Below are positions 34,158-44,860 of a DNA stretch of 64,000 nucleotides, piece after piece. Each line of letters begins with the position of its first letter. Within the stretch, counting starts at the first letter, position 1. The notes under the pieces are model-generated. The model was not told the origin of the DNA, ran no database searches, and saw nothing but the letters and a program-made list of their open reading frames with translations. The position numbers and the translations under genes were made by a program. Source of the stretch: Companilactobacillus mishanensis (lineage in GTDB: Bacteria; Bacillota; Bacilli; Lactobacillales; Lactobacillaceae); assembly GCF_003946505.1 (NCBI RefSeq), contig NZ_RHON01000005.1, positions 124,001 to 188,000 on the forward strand, read 5' to 3'.

Positions 34158-34703
34158 TTATTTTGTTGAATAAATCTCTGGTTTTAATACGCCGACGTAT
34201 GGTAGATTGCGGTATCGCTCGTTATAATCCATTCCATATCCAACCACAAATGCATCAGGTATTTTAACGCCGTTGTAGTCAACATGAACATGTTTGATTC
34301 TGCGAGACGGTTTATCTAAAAAGGAAACTATCTTGACTGAATTTGCATGTCGAGTATTAAACAACTCGATCAATCGATCTAAAGTGAATCCTGTATCAAT
34401 AATATCTTCAACAATAACTACATCACGACCTCGTAGAGAGGTATCAAGGTCTTTGATAATTTTGACATCCCCTGTTGTAGTCGTATTTTCGCCACCATAA
34501 CTTGAGACATCCATAAAGTCATATTCCATAGGGATATCTACATGCTTGATCAAATCCATCATAAACATTGCTGCACCACGCAGAATGCAGACGAATAAAG
34601 GATTCTTTCCAGCATAATCTTTTGCTAATTGTGTCCCCAAACGCTTATTTGCTTCAGCAATCTCATCTTCAGACACTAAAACTCTTTCTATATCAGAATC
34701 CAT
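34158..34703 (-). CDS. hpt: Hypoxanthine phosphoribosyltransferase
   Basis: Salvages hypoxanthine and guanine with PRPP to IMP and GMP. The PRPP-binding motif DVVIVEDIIDTGFTL and the flexible-loop part DVSSYGGENTTTTGDVK are present in about 181 residues. The ATG at 34703 is favoured by the GAGG placed seven bases before it; the ATG two codons upstream overlaps the tilS stop. The tilS-hpt-ftsH order is conserved in Firmicutes. Confidence 0.95.
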   Translation of the reverse strand: MDSDIERVLVSEDEIAEANKRLGTQLAKDYAGKNPLFVCILRGAAMFMMDLIKHVDIPMEYDFMDVSSYGGENTTTTGDVKIIKDLDTSLRGRDVVIVEDIIDTGFTLDRLIELFNTRHANSVKIVSFLDKPSRRIKHVHVDYNGVKIPDAFVVGYGMDYNERYRNLPYVGVLKPEIYSTK

Positions 34704-34705
34704 TC

Positions 34706-36031
34706 TCATACCTCATCAAATTGAATTTTAAAGAATATTTTCCCTGTTTTTAAATAATCGCTTATATTATATATTTTTTCAACCCAAACAACCTCATTAT
34801 CGAATAATAATATTGGAAAATTATCTCGTTTTATTTCGGGAATTTTTTCATTGATAAATCTTTTGCCAAGTTTCTGATGCTTTAAGTCCTTGATTGTTAA
34901 TTTATCACCACTTCGCCTGGTTCTCAAAATAATTTGCTTTGGCATTCTTTCTACTGAAAAGGTGGCATCACTTTCGTCAGTTTCAATTAACTCAAACCAG
35001 TGATTATTAAATTTATAACGCTTATTTAATTCGACTTTTAATTCAGTCTGTTTAGTTTCAAAAACTTGTTTGACCTCAAATTCAGAATAAGACCTGATAA
35101 ATTTCCAATTATTTTCCAAATCAACCGTAGTATTAGGCTTTTCACTCAATACAACCTCAATCAATTGTATTATTTGTTTATTACTTACCGAAACCTCTGG
35201 TAACTTTCGAGTGAAGAGACTTCCCCAAAAAAGTGTTTGCTGATCAACATCCAATTTATCCACTCTACTTAAATTACCCGATAAACCTGAATTAGATTCT
35301 TTTAGATCCATATTTCGTTCGATTTCTAGAAATTTGCCAATAGATATATCGATTAGAGCATTCAGCTGTCGATCAAACAATCCGAAATGTTTAAGTAGTT
35401 GTCCATTCTCTGTTTCCAATTGTGGAAAAATATTATTACGGAGCCTATTTCTCATTGTGATATTTTCAAAATTAGTCTCATCTTGAATATGATCAAGCTT
35501 ATTTTTCTTGGCGTAAGTCTTCAACTCTGATTTTGAAAAACTAAGAAGTGGTCGCAACAACTGGCCGCCACCGAAGCTACGACGACTCTTCAAGCTAGTG
35601 ATTTCATAAACGTTACCTGAACGAATCAACTTCATCAAAATATTCTCTGCTAAATCATTTGCGTGATGAGCTGTAAGTAAGGTATCAAATTGGTGATCAT
35701 TCATTATTTTCTCAAAGTAACCGTACCGGAATTTTCTCGCGGCAGCTTCCATCCCTAAATCACCAAAATTTTTATTCCACTTGGTAGTATAAAAATCAAA
35801 TCCCTTGTCACGACAGTAATCCGCCACGAACTTAACTTCATTTTTACTTTCAGGACGTAAATCGTGATCAACATTTACCACTGCAAAATCACTTTTAGCA
35901 TAAATTTTAGAAATGACATCTGTCAGGACCATCGAGTCAACGCCCCCAGAAACGGCAATCAAAATTCGTTGAGCGTGGTTCTGTTTCAAAACATGTTTAA
36001 CTTTAGCAATCAAATCTATCTCAATCGACAT
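34706..36031 (-). CDS. tilS: tRNA(Ile)-lysidine synthase
   Basis: Converts the wobble C of the CAU tRNA-Ile to lysidine. The PP-loop ILIAVSGGVDSMVLTD is at residues about 23-38, followed by LTAHHANDLAENILM. A C-terminal TilS domain (RRSGDKLTIKDLKHQKLGKR) completes the 441 residues. The last bases overlap the hpt start region. It is very AT-rich like its neighbours; no damage is seen. Confidence 0.94.
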   Translation of the reverse strand: MSIEIDLIAKVKHVLKQNHAQRILIAVSGGVDSMVLTDVISKIYAKSDFAVVNVDHDLRPESKNEVKFVADYCRDKGFDFYTTKWNKNFGDLGMEAAARKFRYGYFEKIMNDHQFDTLLTAHHANDLAENILMKLIRSGNVYEITSLKSRRSFGGGQLLRPLLSFSKSELKTYAKKNKLDHIQDETNFENITMRNRLRNNIFPQLETENGQLLKHFGLFDRQLNALIDISIGKFLEIERNMDLKESNSGLSGNLSRVDKLDVDQQTLFWGSLFTRKLPEVSVSNKQIIQLIEVVLSEKPNTTVDLENNWKFIRSYSEFEVKQVFETKQTELKVELNKRYKFNNHWFELIETDESDATFSVERMPKQIILRTRRSGDKLTIKDLKHQKLGKRFINEKIPEIKRDNFPILLFDNEVVWVEKIYNISDYLKTGKIFFKIQFDEV

Positions 36032-36043
36032 ACTCTCTCCTTA

Positions 36044-36076
36044 AAAAATAAAAAGGCTGAGACTTATGTCCCAACC
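36044..36076 (-). terminator. Terminator between yabR and tilS
   Basis: On the minus strand GGTTGGGAC, loop ATAA, GTCTCAGCC (nine pairs with two G-T) is followed by TTTTTATTTTTT. It lies just before tilS, so tilS must rely on readthrough or on a promoter near it. Confidence 0.75.
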
Positions 36077-36094
36077 CCTATATTTTCTTAAAAA

Positions 36095-36499
36095 TTATCC
36101 GCGTCTTCCACCGCGTCCACCACGTTTTCCTTCTGTGTTCTTGCGTAGTGTGCTCAAACGATCTTCGCTTTCCTTCATGAATCCTGACATCATATCGTCA
36201 AAACTTTCGGGACGTTGTTGATGTTGTTGTGGTCTTGGTTTTCTTTCGTGATGACGTGGTCTTGGTTTGTCAGTTGCTTGTTTAATAGAAAGTGCAATCT
36301 TACCGTCCTTGTCATTCAATACGAGGACTTTTACCGTGTCGCCAACTTTGAGAACATCGTGGATATCTTTGACGTAGCTATCTGCCACCTCACTGATATG
36401 AACCATGCCGCTTTGTTTATCCCCTAAATCGACAAATGCTCCAAAGTTAGTAATTCCGGTAACTTTACCTTCTGTTTTTGATCCTACTTCAACTGTCAT
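36095..36499 (-). CDS. yabR: S1 RNA-binding domain protein, YabR-like
   Basis: A small RNA-binding protein of 134 residues. One S1 domain is seen in GKVTGITNFGAFVDLGDKQS and GMVHISEVADSYVKDIHDVL, then a histidine-, arginine- and glutamine-rich stretch and a C-terminal RGGRGGRRG tail. Homologues sit between divIC and tilS in Bacillus and lactobacilli; the exact role is not settled. Confidence 0.88.
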   Translation of the reverse strand: MTVEVGSKTEGKVTGITNFGAFVDLGDKQSGMVHISEVADSYVKDIHDVLKVGDTVKVLVLNDKDGKIALSIKQATDKPRPRHHERKPRPQQHQQRPESFDDMMSGFMKESEDRLSTLRKNTEGKRGGRGGRRG

Positions 36500-36520
36500 C
36501 TAAATTAAAAATTCCCTTTC

Positions 36521-36916
36521 CTATTTTTGTACCGATGTGTCATTTATTGGCAAATTATATACTTGTTCCCCAGGTTTAGAATACATGTACTTATCACGTA
36601 CATATTTTTCAAGGTAGTTGGTATTTTGCAATTGTCCAATTTGAATATTCAAATCTTTTTCAGTTGCTTTTTGTTTTTGCAATTTCTGTTGGCCTATCTC
36701 AATTTGGTTATTTGTTTGAGAATAAGTTCTTTGGGAAAGTAGTATTTGTGACCCGAAAATTAAAATAACAATAGCAAACAATGCTCCTATTAAAATCAGA
36801 CGGCGTTGATGAACTTTAGCCACGTAATCGGACTGTGTTCTATTGGCTTTTGCTACTCCATCTTGTCTTGGACGTAACACTGATATATTAGGATGTGCTG
36901 TTTTTCTTATCTCCAT
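36521..36916 (-). CDS. divIC: Septum formation initiator DivIC/FtsB family
   Basis: A bitopic division protein acting with FtsL and DivIB at the septum. One membrane helix (LILIGALFAIVILIFGSQIL, about residues 35-55) is followed by a coiled-coil (NNQIEIGQQKLQKQKATEKD) and the short C-terminal NYLEKYVRDKYMYSKPGEQV typical of the family. 131 residues. Confidence 0.9.
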   Translation of the reverse strand: MEIRKTAHPNISVLRPRQDGVAKANRTQSDYVAKVHQRRLILIGALFAIVILIFGSQILLSQRTYSQTNNQIEIGQQKLQKQKATEKDLNIQIGQLQNTNYLEKYVRDKYMYSKPGEQVYNLPINDTSVQK

Positions 36917-37015
36917 GCCATTTTTCCCCTTCAGAAATCATTACTACGAGTATACCAACTTTAAACAGAACTTTGTTAAAATTTAAAGTTTTTTAAACAA
37001 ATTGACTTAAAAATC

Positions 37016-37258
37016 TTAATTTATTTCTTCAAACAAGTCTGCTGATTCGTTCTTCTTGGTTGTCTCTTTAACATTCAAGACACGAACTTTCATAGTTCTT
37101 TCACCAAAATGTAACTCGATAGTATCCCCTTCAGAAATATCTGTAGAAGACTTGGCAACTCGGTCATTTACTAAAGCACGTCCATTGTCTGTAAACTCTT
37201 TGGCAACTGTACGGCGTTTGATGATCCGGCTGACCTTTAAAAATTTATCTAATCTCAT
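37016..37258 (-). CDS. rqcP: RqcP/YabO S4-domain protein
   Basis: An 80-residue S4-domain RNA-binding protein, RLDKFLKVSRIIKRRTVAKE then NGRALVNDRVAKSSTDISEG. RqcP binds 50S-peptidyl-tRNA with RqcH and supports C-terminal alanine tailing of stalled chains. It follows the flippase gene by two bases, as in Bacillus. Confidence 0.9.
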   Translation of the reverse strand: MRLDKFLKVSRIIKRRTVAKEFTDNGRALVNDRVAKSSTDISEGDTIELHFGERTMKVRVLNVKETTKKNESADLFEEIN

Positions 37259-37260
37259 AT

Positions 37261-38826
37261 TTAATCCTCGATTTTTATTAATTTTACTAAATGCTTACCA
37301 AATGGCAGGATCTCCCATTCAGATTTTTTTAATAGTTTCCATTCCACTGCAAAGAATAGAAAAATGACTACTCCAATTGGAATCAAAATTACGTTTATCA
37401 ATACAGAACTCAATCGGGTCAATTCCATAAAGTTCAGCATGAACTTCTCTAAAGCTCGAATCATAAGTGCCATGACTAATCCAGCCACAGCCGTCTTCAG
37501 TACGAAGTCCCAACTTAAAACTAAGAATCCTAGACTCGATCGATAAATGAACATTATTCCAAATAATATTACACATTCACTCAATACTGTTGCGATGGCA
37601 GATCCAGTAATATGCATTGATGGAACTAACAATATATTCAAGACGATTTTGAAAACTAGCGATGCGATAAATAATACCAGCTTTGACAAATTTTTGCTAG
37701 AATCTCCACTCGTAACTGCAACTAATAAATTAATTGTTGAAACCAAAAATATCGAACACATATAAATTGCCAAGGCAACTGAACCTGATGTATTGGTGAA
37801 CAACATCATATTGATGTCCGGCATAAGGGCTACTAGCCCCGCTGTCTCAGCAATGGAAAGCAATAGACAGACTCTGACCATGCGCTTGATCAATGGTTTA
37901 TTCTGATCTGTTTGATTTGTTTTCTTCAGTTGTGGCATTATCGTCGAAATAAACGAGAGTGAAATTACTATCCCCAACTGTATCAATGGTTGTGCTCGGT
38001 CAAATACACCCTTCATTATTTCTGCTTGATGAAGTGGCATACCATTATGCATCAGTAGTCGCAGCATACTGAAGGAATCGATGAACTGATAAAAAATCGT
38101 TATTCCAGTGAAAAGGATTATCAACACGATTTCCAATCCTAATCCATGTTCCAATTCAATATTTACTTCAGGAGTTTTTATAAAGAATTTATTTTCACTC
38201 TTTAAAAAGGTAAACAATAAGATGAATACTGCAAAAATTCCACCGATGAATGCTCCTGAATTAGCTAATGCACCCATTTGATAGATGTTGATTGCACCAC
38301 GACCGAACAAAACAGCAGATCCAATAATTATTATTATTCGAATCAACTGTTCCAGTACTTGAGAAAAAGCACTCGGCTCCATTACCAGGTCACTTTGAAA
38401 GTAGCCTCGCAAACTAGCCTCGAATGGCACTAAGATAAATGCCAAACTGACTGTTCGTATTTCATGGTACAGACTAGGATCTCCCATGAATATTGCCAAA
38501 TATCTGGCGCTACTCCAAATTACGAATATCAATCCGATAGCTGCTGCCATCATGATCACGAACGATATCTTGAGCAATTTGTTCTTCGCCGCTTGATCAT
38601 TCTGTTGTGCAAACGACTTGGATAACACTACCGGCAATCCAGTAAGTGCAAGTACTGAGAAGATTCCATATATCGGATAAACTTGCTGATAAATAAAGTA
38701 CCCTCGATCTCCGACGATATTTTGTAACGGGATCCGGTAGATAGCACTGAGCAATTCTGAAAAAAGTGAAGCTATTGTCAGCACCCACGTACCTTTGACA
38801 GCCTTTGAAATAGTTTCTCTTTGCAT
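37261..38826 (-). CDS. MOP-superfamily polysaccharide flippase (SpoVB/YabM-like)
   Basis: A 521-residue membrane protein with about 14 hydrophobic segments, of the multidrug/oligosaccharidyl-lipid/polysaccharide exporter group. The N-terminal TWVLTIASLFSELLSAIYRI with PLQNIVGDRGYFIYQQVYPI is typical of SpoVB and YtgP-like lipid II flippase candidates. Its start overlaps the mfd stop by one base (TAATG). Its place beside rqcP and mfd matches Bacillus YabM. The transported lipid is inferred. Confidence 0.86.
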   Translation of the reverse strand: MQRETISKAVKGTWVLTIASLFSELLSAIYRIPLQNIVGDRGYFIYQQVYPIYGIFSVLALTGLPVVLSKSFAQQNDQAAKNKLLKISFVIMMAAAIGLIFVIWSSARYLAIFMGDPSLYHEIRTVSLAFILVPFEASLRGYFQSDLVMEPSAFSQVLEQLIRIIIIIGSAVLFGRGAINIYQMGALANSGAFIGGIFAVFILLFTFLKSENKFFIKTPEVNIELEHGLGLEIVLIILFTGITIFYQFIDSFSMLRLLMHNGMPLHQAEIMKGVFDRAQPLIQLGIVISLSFISTIMPQLKKTNQTDQNKPLIKRMVRVCLLLSIAETAGLVALMPDINMMLFTNTSGSVALAIYMCSIFLVSTINLLVAVTSGDSSKNLSKLVLFIASLVFKIVLNILLVPSMHITGSAIATVLSECVILFGIMFIYRSSLGFLVLSWDFVLKTAVAGLVMALMIRALEKFMLNFMELTRLSSVLINVILIPIGVVIFLFFAVEWKLLKKSEWEILPFGKHLVKLIKIED

Positions 38827-41800
38827 TATTTCTTATTCTTAGCTTTCTTCATTTCTACAAATTTCTCCATCATCTTCTCGGCAAAAATTTGTAGTTGATC
38901 AAACCATTGATTTCTCTCAACACTACCTGAATCCAACGAAATTCTAAATTCATTGCCATCATTTTTAACGGTAGCCTTCATTGTAGTGTTCTCCAAGAAT
39001 TTGAAAACTAAATCTCCTGTTAAGTAATCTGTAGCCTTCTCTGAAAATGTGATAGCAATAATGCCGTTCTTCATGATAACTTTCTTAACTAACGCTTCGT
39101 CAAAGTTTGCCTTCATTAAACTGATATCCAACAGATTAGAGACTTCATCTGGATATTGGCCAAATCTGTCGATCAATTCTGAACGAACTTCTTGATAATT
39201 TTCGACAGAATCAATTTGTCTAATACGTTTGTATAGTTCAACCTTTTGTCGCTCATCAGTAATGTAATCAGCAGGGATGTATGCATCCAACTCCAGATTA
39301 ACTTCTGAATTAGTTTTCTCAGCTTTAGTGTGGCCACGTTTCTTAGCAACCGCGTCATTCAACATTTGTGAATATAAATCAAATCCGACTGAATCGATAA
39401 ATCCATGCTGTTGCTTACCTAGCAAGTTACCGGCACCACGAATGGACAAATCACGCATGGCAATCTTGAATCCTGAACCTAACTCGGTAAAGTTTTTGAT
39501 AGCTTCCAAACGTTTCTCACCGACTTCAGTCAAAACTTTGTTAGGACGATACATCAAGTATGCGTATGCCACTCGACTTGAACGGCCAACACGACCTCTA
39601 ATTTGATAAAGTTGTGAAAGTCCGTATCTATCAGCATTTTCAACAATCAAAGTATTGGTATTTGGCATATCAACACCGGTCTCGATAATTGTCGTTGTGA
39701 CTAAGACATCATAATCTCCGTTCAAATAGTCGGAAATTACACCTTCCATTTGCGTTTCATTCATTCGTCCATGAGCTGTAGCAATTCGTGCTTCGGGAAC
39801 TAGTGCTTGGATCTGGTCGGCAGTTCGTTCCATATCTTCCACTCTGTTGTGCAAATAGAAGACTTGACCGCCACGTTCCATTTCACGCTTGATGGCACTA
39901 GCAACAACATCAAAATTCTGTTCCATGACATAAGTTTGAACTGGATATCTGTTACTTGGGGCCGTCTCGATCAGTGACAAGTCACGAACTCCCAACATTG
40001 ACATGTTCAATGTTCTAGGTATTGGAGTTGCCGTAAGTGTTAATACATCAACATTAGCCTTTAATTCCTTGATTTTCTCTTTGTGTTTAACACCAAAACG
40101 CTGTTCCTCATCAATTATCAATAGACCGATATCATCAAATCTCATATCCTTTGAAAGCAGACGATGAGTCCCAACAACAATATCGATTTCTCCTTCAGCA
40201 AGCTTTTCGATTATTTCTTTACTCTGCTTACGAGATTGGAATCGAGATAGAACTGCAATATTAACTGGAAATCCTTCAAAACGGTCACGCATTGTTTCGT
40301 AATGTTGTTGAGCTAATAAAGTTGTTGGCGCAAGAAATACAACTTGTTTACCGCCTTCAACAGCTTTAAACGCTGCACGCAACGCAACTTCGGTTTTACC
40401 AAAGCCAACATCCCCAACTAATAACCTATCCATTGGATGGGCTTTTTCCATATCACGTTTGATTTCATCAATTGAACGCAATTGGTCAGGTGTTTCTGGA
40501 TATGGAAAGGCATTATCAAAGTCATGTTGCATCTGGTCATCTTTCGGAAACGGATGGCCCTTTTCAGCTTCACGCTTAGCATATAGATCAATCAAATCGT
40601 CAGCGATATCTTCAATACTAGATTGAACTTTATTCTTAGTCTTTGCCCATTCCTTACCGCCAAGTTTGTTGACCCGTGGAGACTTACCTTCTGATGAGAC
40701 ATATTTTTGAACCATATCCAATTGAGAAACTGGAATGAACAAACGGCCATCATCACGGTATTCAATCGTAATGTAATCTTGATGTTTTCCATCGACTTCC
40801 ATGGTCTTCATACCGATAAATTTACCGATACCATGATTGACATGAACAACATAATCGCCCGGTTTGAGTTCGTTATAACTCTTCAGACGTTCCGCATTGG
40901 CCAAAGTTTGATGTCGACGACGCTTAGGCTGTTTATTGAACAACTCTTTTTCAGTAATGACTGCTAGCTTCTTCTCAGGCATTTCAAAACCTAATCCTAA
41001 ACTGGCATTCATTATTTGAGTTTGTCCTGGCAAAATTTTATCGGCCGTTGTTAACGAAGCCTTGATACCAAAATCAGTCAAAGTATTACTGATAGCATTG
41101 ATTCTCTTCTGATTATTTATCAAAATCAAAACAGTGTATTCTTGCTTCTGCCAACGTTCTACTTCTGACTTTAACAATGGCATTTGACTAAAGAACTGTT
41201 GCATCGAGCGAACTGGAACATTTTGTAATTGGTCAAGTTTGATACGTCCGATTCCTTGTTGGAATTGTGATAGATATACTTGAGCATCTTTATTCATAGT
41301 CACCAAATCGACAAAGTTACGACGGATCTTTTGTTCTGGCAATGCTTTTCCATACTCAAGTTGGCTAGATAACCAGGCAGCATTGTCAGCTTTATTATCA
41401 TTTGATTGTTCGACCAAACGATTATATTCATCAAACATAACAATGTCGTCATCAGCGAGATAATCCAATAGACCACTTGGTGTATCAATGACGTAATCGA
41501 TAATACTTCCAATAGTATCGGGGTGGATCCCTTCTGACATTTCCTCAATCATCTGTGCAAAAGTCAATTCAAGATTGTTCTTAGTCTCTTTATCTGCAGC
41601 TTCAAGTTGTTTATCGTAACTCTTCTGCAATTTCTTTAATCCAGACTTAGCCTGTTCATCAGTTATTATCCTATCTTTAGCAGGTAAGATCTCCACTGAC
41701 TTCAACTCTTCAATACTTCTTTGAGTCTCAGTATCAAATGACTTGATTTTCTCAACTTGATTACCAAAAAATTCGATACGCAACGGATCATCCATATTTA

Positions 41801-42347
41801 ACGGATAAATATCAACAATATCTCCACGTATAGCAAAGTCGCCCGGCTTAGCAACCAATTTATCCTTACTGAATCCCATTTGTACAAAAATCGAATTGAG
41901 ATTATCCAAATCATATTCTTCGTTCTGTTCAATTTTCAGCTGGGATTCTTTAAATAAAGCCTTAGCAGATAAAGCATATTCAATACCTGCAGTTGAAGTA
42001 ACGACGATTCCTGGTTGGTCGTTCACCAAAAAGCTCAAAGCATCTAGTCGTTGACTCAATTCATCAGGTGAACTTGTTGCTATCTCTGTTGAAATAGCTT
42101 CTTCCACTGGAAAAATATGTACTCGTTCCCCATCGATCAAATTTAAATCATCATATAATCTATTAGCGTGAAAATTAGTATTTTCAACGATCAATATTTT
42201 CTTATTTGTTTTTTCTAAAGTATCCAACGCAAATAGGGCAATCGTCGATCCAATCAAACCAGTGAGCATGTTTTTAGTCTCTGGTTTGATCTTTTCGATA
42301 AATTCCCCAAGGTCGAGTCTATTAGAAATGTATTTTGTTAAATCCAC
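38826..42347 (-). CDS. mfd: Transcription-repair coupling factor Mfd (GTG start)
   Basis: Removes stalled RNA polymerase and recruits UvrA. The 1173 residues show the UvrB-homology region near the N-terminus, the RNA polymerase-interaction domain (LKPGDYVVHVNHGIGKFIGM), and the translocase motifs DRLLVGDVGFGKTEVALRAA, IIDEEQRFG and LTATPIPRTLNMSMLG. The C-terminal part includes IRGAGNLLGKQQHGFIDSVG. GTG start at 42345-42347. Confidence 0.96.
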   Translation of the reverse strand: MDLTKYISNRLDLGEFIEKIKPETKNMLTGLIGSTIALFALDTLEKTNKKILIVENTNFHANRLYDDLNLIDGERVHIFPVEEAISTEIATSSPDELSQRLDALSFLVNDQPGIVVTSTAGIEYALSAKALFKESQLKIEQNEEYDLDNLNSIFVQMGFSKDKLVAKPGDFAIRGDIVDIYPLNMDDPLRIEFFGNQVEKIKSFDTETQRSIEELKSVEILPAKDRIITDEQAKSGLKKLQKSYDKQLEAADKETKNNLELTFAQMIEEMSEGIHPDTIGSIIDYVIDTPSGLLDYLADDDIVMFDEYNRLVEQSNDNKADNAAWLSSQLEYGKALPEQKIRRNFVDLVTMNKDAQVYLSQFQQGIGRIKLDQLQNVPVRSMQQFFSQMPLLKSEVERWQKQEYTVLILINNQKRINAISNTLTDFGIKASLTTADKILPGQTQIMNASLGLGFEMPEKKLAVITEKELFNKQPKRRRHQTLANAERLKSYNELKPGDYVVHVNHGIGKFIGMKTMEVDGKHQDYITIEYRDDGRLFIPVSQLDMVQKYVSSEGKSPRVNKLGGKEWAKTKNKVQSSIEDIADDLIDLYAKREAEKGHPFPKDDQMQHDFDNAFPYPETPDQLRSIDEIKRDMEKAHPMDRLLVGDVGFGKTEVALRAAFKAVEGGKQVVFLAPTTLLAQQHYETMRDRFEGFPVNIAVLSRFQSRKQSKEIIEKLAEGEIDIVVGTHRLLSKDMRFDDIGLLIIDEEQRFGVKHKEKIKELKANVDVLTLTATPIPRTLNMSMLGVRDLSLIETAPSNRYPVQTYVMEQNFDVVASAIKREMERGGQVFYLHNRVEDMERTADQIQALVPEARIATAHGRMNETQMEGVISDYLNGDYDVLVTTTIIETGVDMPNTNTLIVENADRYGLSQLYQIRGRVGRSSRVAYAYLMYRPNKVLTEVGEKRLEAIKNFTELGSGFKIAMRDLSIRGAGNLLGKQQHGFIDSVGFDLYSQMLNDAVAKKRGHTKAEKTNSEVNLELDAYIPADYITDERQKVELYKRIRQIDSVENYQEVRSELIDRFGQYPDEVSNLLDISLMKANFDEALVKKVIMKNGIIAITFSEKATDYLTGDLVFKFLENTTMKATVKNDGNEFRISLDSGSVERNQWFDQLQIFAEKMMEKFVEMKKAKNKK

Positions 42348-42372
42348 ATTTGACCCCCTTAATTAAGGTAGC

Positions 42373-42930
42373 TTAGTTGTATTTGTTCATTAGTTGGTCA
42401 AAACTATCGCCATCTACCCAGTCTTCAACGGCTGATGCAGCATTATCGATACCCATGAATGCAGCAGGTGCTTCATCTTTTGAGAAAGGTGTAAGAACCC
42501 AGTTCACGACCGTTTGTCTTGCTGGATGTTGGATCCCGATTTTGATACGTTTGAAATCTTTTGTACCCACGGCAGAAATTATACTCTTTATTCCGTTGTG
42601 ACCACCGGCAGAACCCTTGGAACGTAATCTCACTTTACCGATCGGCATATCTAAATCGTCTTGAATGACCATGATTTCGTCTTCTTGAATCTGGAAATAT
42701 CCCATTATTAAACGAACAGCACGCCCTGAATCATTCATAAAAGTAAGTGGTTTAACTAAAAAGACAGTCTCACCTTTGACCTTAAATTTGCAATATTCAG
42801 CGCTAAAGTCCTTTTTCATTTGAGTTTGACCATAACTATCCATCAATTTGTCGATAGTCATAAAACCCATATTATGCTTAGTCTTATCATATTTCTTGCC
42901 CGGATTACCAAGGCCTATAATACATTTCAA
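42373..42930 (-). CDS. pth: Peptidyl-tRNA hydrolase (TTG start)
   Basis: Releases tRNA from dropped-off peptidyl-tRNA. CIIGLGNPGKKYDKTKHNMG holds the catalytic histidine, then FMNDSGRAVRLIMGYFQIQE and GKVRLRSKGSAGGHNGIKSI. 185 residues. The start codon is TTG (42928-42930) with GGGG upstream. It leads the pth-mfd transcript. Confidence 0.95.
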   Translation of the reverse strand: MKCIIGLGNPGKKYDKTKHNMGFMTIDKLMDSYGQTQMKKDFSAEYCKFKVKGETVFLVKPLTFMNDSGRAVRLIMGYFQIQEDEIMVIQDDLDMPIGKVRLRSKGSAGGHNGIKSIISAVGTKDFKRIKIGIQHPARQTVVNWVLTPFSKDEAPAAFMGIDNAASAVEDWVDGDSFDQLMNKYN

Positions 42931-43002
42931 TTTAATACCCCATTTCGATGTCCAATTATATCATTTTAATTCATGAAAATTTTCATTTTTTTCGTATCGT
43001 TA

Positions 43003-44057
<1,055 letters not shown>

Positions 44058-44070
44058 TCCTTGATAGATT

Positions 44071-44098
44071 AAAGAATGCTTAGGCATTCTTTTTTTTT
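44071..44098 (+). terminator. Terminator after ldh
   Basis: AAAGAATGC, loop TTAG, GCATTCTTT, followed by a long T-run, 13 bases past the ldh stop. Confidence 0.88.
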
Positions 44099-44150
44099 GC
44101 CTTGAACTACTGTATTATTAATACATCGAGTTCAAATGGAGAGTATATAA

Positions 44151-44813
44151 ATGCTAGTTAAATCATTGGTTCAAACAAAAGAAAAATTAACGACTGTTAA
44201 AGAAACAGTTACATTGGAAGAAGCTTTAAAAGTCTTAGAAGATTCTGGCTTCCGTTGTGTTCCCATCTTAGATGAAACAGGTCAGATCTTCCGCGGAAAT
44301 ATTTACAAAATGCATATTTATCGTCACATTGCACGTGGTGGTGATATGAGTTTACCTGTTACTACGCTTATGAAAAATGCCACAAAAACTATCAACGTAG
44401 ATTCTCCTTTCTTCAAAGTATTCTTCAACATTAAGGACCTTCCATACATTGCTGTTTTAGACGAAAACAATTTATTCTACGGTATCTTAACTCACGCAAG
44501 ACTCTTGAATATGTTATCTGATGCCTGGAATTTGGAAGTCAGCAGCTACGTATTAACAGTTAGTTCAACTGGCGAACGTGGTGACTTGGCTAAAATGCTC
44601 AAAATCATCGCCAAGTACGTTTCAATCTCAGGTTGTGTAACATTGGACGCAAAAACTAACGAAGTTGTTAGACGTAACCTATTTACACTTCCTGCCGAAA
44701 CTACAGTTGATGACTTGAAGAACATCATTAAACGATTAGAGAAGAAAAGCTTCGTCGTTTCTGAGATTGATGACCTCAGATCAGGAAAGATTTTGAACAA
44801 AAATACATTATAA
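44151..44813 (+). CDS. CBS-domain protein, CbpB/YkuL-like
   Basis: A 220-residue cytosolic protein with a CBS pair (residues about 15-65, VTLEEALKVLEDSGFRCVPI, and about 75-125, INVDSPFFKVFFNIKDLPYI), then a C-terminal domain (SSYVLTVSSTGERGDLAKML). Related CBS proteins of Firmicutes bind cyclic di-AMP (CbpB), which links them to stringent and osmotic control; here this is inferred from resemblance only. It ends at a bidirectional terminator shared with selA. Confidence 0.75.
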   Translation: MLVKSLVQTKEKLTTVKETVTLEEALKVLEDSGFRCVPILDETGQIFRGNIYKMHIYRHIARGGDMSLPVTTLMKNATKTINVDSPFFKVFFNIKDLPYIAVLDENNLFYGILTHARLLNMLSDAWNLEVSSYVLTVSSTGERGDLAKMLKIIAKYVSISGCVTLDAKTNEVVRRNLFTLPAETTVDDLKNIIKRLEKKSFVVSEIDDLRSGKILNKNTL

Positions 44814-44820
44814 AATGCAA

Positions 44821-44852
44821 AAAAATCGTGAGTCTCACCAAATGTGGGCTCA
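44821..44852. terminator. Bidirectional terminator at the end of the selenium operon
   Basis: AAAAATCGTGAG and CTCACGATTTTT form a 12-bp stem around a region with a second small TCAC/GTGG pairing. T-runs on both strands let it end the CBS gene (plus) and selA (minus). It marks the left edge of the selenium island. Confidence 0.85.
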
Positions 44853-44860
44853 CGATTTTT